Positions 61,445 through 64,000 of a stretch of DNA of 64,000 nucleotides are shown here, one piece after another (within the stretch, counting starts at the first letter, position 1; the number at the start of each line of letters is the position of its first letter). The translations under genes were made by a program, and so were the position numbers. The notes below the pieces were generated by a model, which did not search any database, was not told the DNA's origin, and saw nothing but the letters and a program-made list of their open reading frames with translations. The DNA is from Rossellomorea sp. BNER (GTDB taxonomy: Bacteria > Bacillota > Bacilli > Bacillales > Bacillaceae_B), in contig JANAVG010000007.1 of the NCBI GenBank assembly GCA_024213275.1, forward strand, positions 186,001-250,000. Reading direction: 5' to 3'.

Positions 61445-62830
61445 TTATCTACATAACCAGTTTTGAACAAAATAGATATACAACGTTCCAATAAAGAGAA
61501 TCGTTAGAACAAATTTCCCATTCCACTTTAGGCCTACAACATGGGATTTCTTCCTTACTAAACCGCTAACTAGAATATTTAATGGATTGATTGGACTTAT
61601 AATGGCAGATAGTGACCACGAGAGCATAAAGATTAAGGCTATCACTTCAGGTGTAGTTCCAATCGCGATTGGGTCTATTTGGGATAAAATAGGAATAGCG
61701 AATATGATAGGGTGAAAGCCAATGAGAGTGAGGGAAATAAAAGATAACATCGTTACCACAATAAATAGTAAAAAGGATATGGAAGAAATGGTGTTCATTA
61801 TAGTCCCTATATTTTCAGCAAAGTCTGTCCCAGTTAAAGAAGCGCCAAATAGACCTGCACTAATAAACATCACAATCTCGTTATCCATCTGTAAAAGGGA
61901 TTGATTTCTAAATTGAAATAAATGCTTTGCAAACAGTCTTTTCTGTTTTGTAAATACAAACCACCCTAAAGGGAAAAGAAGCGATATGATGCTTACTAGT
62001 AAAAGCATCGGCAAATGAGTCAGCCTCTCTAAGAAGAGGACACTTACCATTAAAGTAAAGACGATGATCAACAGACCACTAATTTTCTTTCGATCAATAG
62101 TTGATGTAGGTAAATGATTCGGTACTTGCTCAATATGAAGATCATACTTTCTAGCTGTGAATTGGAAAAGAAGATTCGCTATTGTTAATTGCAATATGGC
62201 AAATGGAATGCTTATGGCGAAATAACTGACAATGGAAATGTGCAAGTAATGCGTAACAAGTCCAACAGATGCAAAATAAGGTGACCATAAAACAACCGTT
62301 GAAAACCCTGTCAAATATCCTTTTGCAATCAACCTTGGCGGAATCGTAAATTTTTCAACAACATCTGCCAGCAGCCGAATCGTTCCTATATTTAATACAG
62401 GACCGAATAAAAATAGAAATGTGGTTAGGTTAGCAAACAAAATTTTCGGTTTAGTAATGAATTTTTCTATATAGTAATGACAAGCTTGTAAATAATGGCC
62501 AACCTTTAATGGAATGGCGATAAGTGGAACGAGAATAATTAAGGTTAGAAGTGGAACATTTGAAATGATCCCCGCTTGGATACCTACCAATCCTTTTCCT
62601 GTAAAACTAGTTAAACAAAACCCTGCTGTAAGCATCATAAGACTAATGACTTTAAAAAAAGGTTTAGCTTGATAACAACAATAAATAAAAACTAGAATGG
62701 TTAGGCTCGCTAATACAATTCTAATGAATGGGTATGGAAGAAAAAACGACAACATATAGAGAATGCACATAGCCAATATACAGAAGGTTTTTAGGACGAT
62801 GTGCTGCCTGCTTTGACTATCATCCTCCAT
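61445..62830 (-). CDS. Membrane transporter of the ion-transporter superfamily (substrate unknown)
   Basis: A protein of 461 residues from the ATG at 62830, which GGTGGTGAT precedes; the ATG at 62848 is an alternative. About twelve hydrophobic helices. NIGTIRLLADVVEKFTIPPRLIAKG and LIGFHPIIFAIPILSQIDP in helix-loop positions, and LSWSLSAIISPINPLNILVSGLV near the end, recall the IT superfamily (DASS/CitMHS/DctM-like) of anion transporters. Placed between the CoA-transferase and the TRAP genes, it may be a second importer of the same acid. Confidence 0.65.
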   Translation of the reverse strand: MEDDSQSRQHIVLKTFCILAMCILYMLSFFLPYPFIRIVLASLTILVFIYCCYQAKPFFKVISLMMLTAGFCLTSFTGKGLVGIQAGIISNVPLLTLIILVPLIAIPLKVGHYLQACHYYIEKFITKPKILFANLTTFLFLFGPVLNIGTIRLLADVVEKFTIPPRLIAKGYLTGFSTVVLWSPYFASVGLVTHYLHISIVSYFAISIPFAILQLTIANLLFQFTARKYDLHIEQVPNHLPTSTIDRKKISGLLIIVFTLMVSVLFLERLTHLPMLLLVSIISLLFPLGWFVFTKQKRLFAKHLFQFRNQSLLQMDNEIVMFISAGLFGASLTGTDFAENIGTIMNTISSISFLLFIVVTMLSFISLTLIGFHPIIFAIPILSQIDPIAIGTTPEVIALIFMLSWSLSAIISPINPLNILVSGLVRKKSHVVGLKWNGKFVLTILFIGTLYIYFVQNWLCR

Positions 62831-62883
62831 ACCATCACCACCATTCATTTGTTCAAGTTCATACTTGATGACATCTGAAATAT

Positions 62884-64000
62884 CTAAATAACCCCTTGGG
62901 ACCGTAGATTTTCTAATTCATCATCTTCTAGATGTAATTCTTCCTTTAGAAACGATAAAGTGTGTTCACCAAGTAGCGGGGGATGTTTTTTAATTTTTAG
63001 AGATGTATCGGAAAAGCGAATAGGATTTCGAACTAATTTAACCTTCCCAAGTGTCGGGTGTGGTATTTCTTCCACCATTTCCCTTGCTTGTACCTGTGGA
63101 TGCTGAAATACTTGTTCAACATTATTCACTGGTCCTGATGGAATCCCTTGGTCAGACAGTAATGTAAACCATTCATCCGCTGATTTCTCCCTAAAAAGAG
63201 CTTGGATTTTTTCTGATATATCATCACGATGTTCCACCCTTGCCGCATTGGTTTTATACTTCTCATCTGTGATCCATTCCGGCCGATCAAGGATGTTACA
63301 TAGTTTTTTAAATTGTTGATCATTCCCCACAGCTATCATCATCGGTCTATCCTCACATTGAAACACTTGATATGGGACAACATTATTATGCTGGTTCCCC
63401 ATTCGTTTCGAAATAAAGCCCTTCATTAAATAACTACTCGCCACATTGGCTAATGAACTAATTTGAACATCTAATAAAGAAATATCAATATGCTGTCCTG
63501 CCCCACCTTTATTCCTTGCGAGAATGGCTGATAAAATACTTACAGATGTATAAAGGGAAGCAATGATATCAACAACTGGAAGTCCTACTCGAGTGGGGTC
63601 ACCATCAGCGTGACCGGTCACTTCCATTAATCCCCCAATCGCCTGAATCACAGGATCATACCCTGGCTCATTTCGATAGGGACCCGTTTGTCCATACCCT
63701 GTAACAGAACAAAGGATAATAGATGGATTATGCTTCTTTAACTCCTCATAACCAAGTCCTAATCGATCGAGGGTTCCGGTTTTAAAATTTTCCATAATCA
63801 CATCCGCATTGGTTACGAGCTTTAAAAACAACGCCTTACCGCTTTCACTCTTAAGATTGATGGTGACAGACCTTTTATTTCGATTGGCCGTAAGATAATA
63901 AGTACTTTGCTCCTCTACAAACGGCCACCAATCTCTCATCGTATCCGTTCCTTCTGGTGATTCAATACGAATCACATCTGCCCCTAGATCCCCCAAAATC
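62884..64000 (-). CDS. Class III (CaiB/BaiF) CoA-transferase, 5' end beyond window
   Basis: The last 370 or more residues; the start lies off the right edge. GDLGADVIRIESPEGTDTMRDW, LTANRNKRSVTINLKS, MENFKTGTLDRLGLGYEELK and VTGYGQTGPYRNEPGYDPVIQAIGGLMEVTG are the core of family III CoA-transferases; the Asp in IGG-preceding GYDPVIQ is the expected catalytic residue. It moves CoA from one acid to another and so would activate the imported acid for the dehydrogenases and hydratase further along. Likely near the head of the cluster. Confidence 0.92.
   Translation of the reverse strand, partial: ILGDLGADVIRIESPEGTDTMRDWWPFVEEQSTYYLTANRNKRSVTINLKSESGKALFLKLVTNADVIMENFKTGTLDRLGLGYEELKKHNPSIILCSVTGYGQTGPYRNEPGYDPVIQAIGGLMEVTGHADGDPTRVGLPVVDIIASLYTSVSILSAILARNKGGAGQHIDISLLDVQISSLANVASSYLMKGFISKRMGNQHNNVVPYQVFQCEDRPMMIAVGNDQQFKKLCNILDRPEWITDEKYKTNAARVEHRDDISEKIQALFREKSADEWFTLLSDQGIPSGPVNNVEQVFQHPQVQAREMVEEIPHPTLGKVKLVRNPIRFSDTSLKIKKHPPLLGEHTLSFLKEELHLEDDELENLRSQGVI

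Overview
The window looks like chromosome of a low-GC, endospore-forming member of the Bacillaceae. It carries a complete gerA-gerB-gerC germinant-receptor operon, a second gerB with a small partner gene, a YjcZ-type sporulation peptide, the wreck of a spore cortex hydrolase and many Bacillus-type regulators. Nearly all genes have strong AGGAGG-type ribosome sites. No rRNA, tRNA, CRISPR array, prophage or intact transposase was seen. The genus cannot be fixed from the sequence alone.

Layout. 0-11 kb: a secreted PIG-L deacetylase with a ROK regulator, several decayed small genes, an orphan gerB, a secreted LamG-metallophosphoesterase, two very small genes, a CDF transporter and a FadR-like regulator. 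11-24 kb: gerABC; an MBL hydrolase; a zinc-responsive czcO-czrA-czcD operon behind a 36-bp palindrome; bdbC/bdbD; a MarR/FMN-reductase pair; an R2lox oxidase; a deleted LysM-GH18 gene. 24-36 kb: a TPP enzyme plus aldehyde dehydrogenase operon, a subtilase, and a four-gene peptide or acyl-amino-acid operon opposite a LysR gene. 37-44 kb: a second secreted phosphoesterase, an AraC regulator with a DUF899 remnant, a DHA2 efflux pump, a 52-bp tandem-repeat array, a MarR-GNAT fusion and a DUF3231 protein. 44-48 kb: a persulfide-detoxification regulon (CstR, TusA, DsrE, TusA-rhodanese, rhodanese-MBL, TauE) with one CstR-like operator before each of five genes. 48-52 kb: a CcdA/TlpA thiol-redox operon with its own two-component system. 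52.6-64 kb: a catabolic cluster (CoA-transferase, three acyl-CoA dehydrogenases, enoyl-CoA hydratase, cupin, IclR, TRAP transporter), with the first gene running off the right edge.

The most unusual content lies between genes. Two arrays 30 kb apart share an exact 52-bp period and two sequence blocks at the same spacing. An imperfect palindrome of about 120 bp occurs three times, each time downstream of genes. Three small genes are each broken by one missing base in an A-run. An intrinsic terminator sits inside the TRAP operon. Functions rest on motifs and neighbourhood read by eye; no database search was made.
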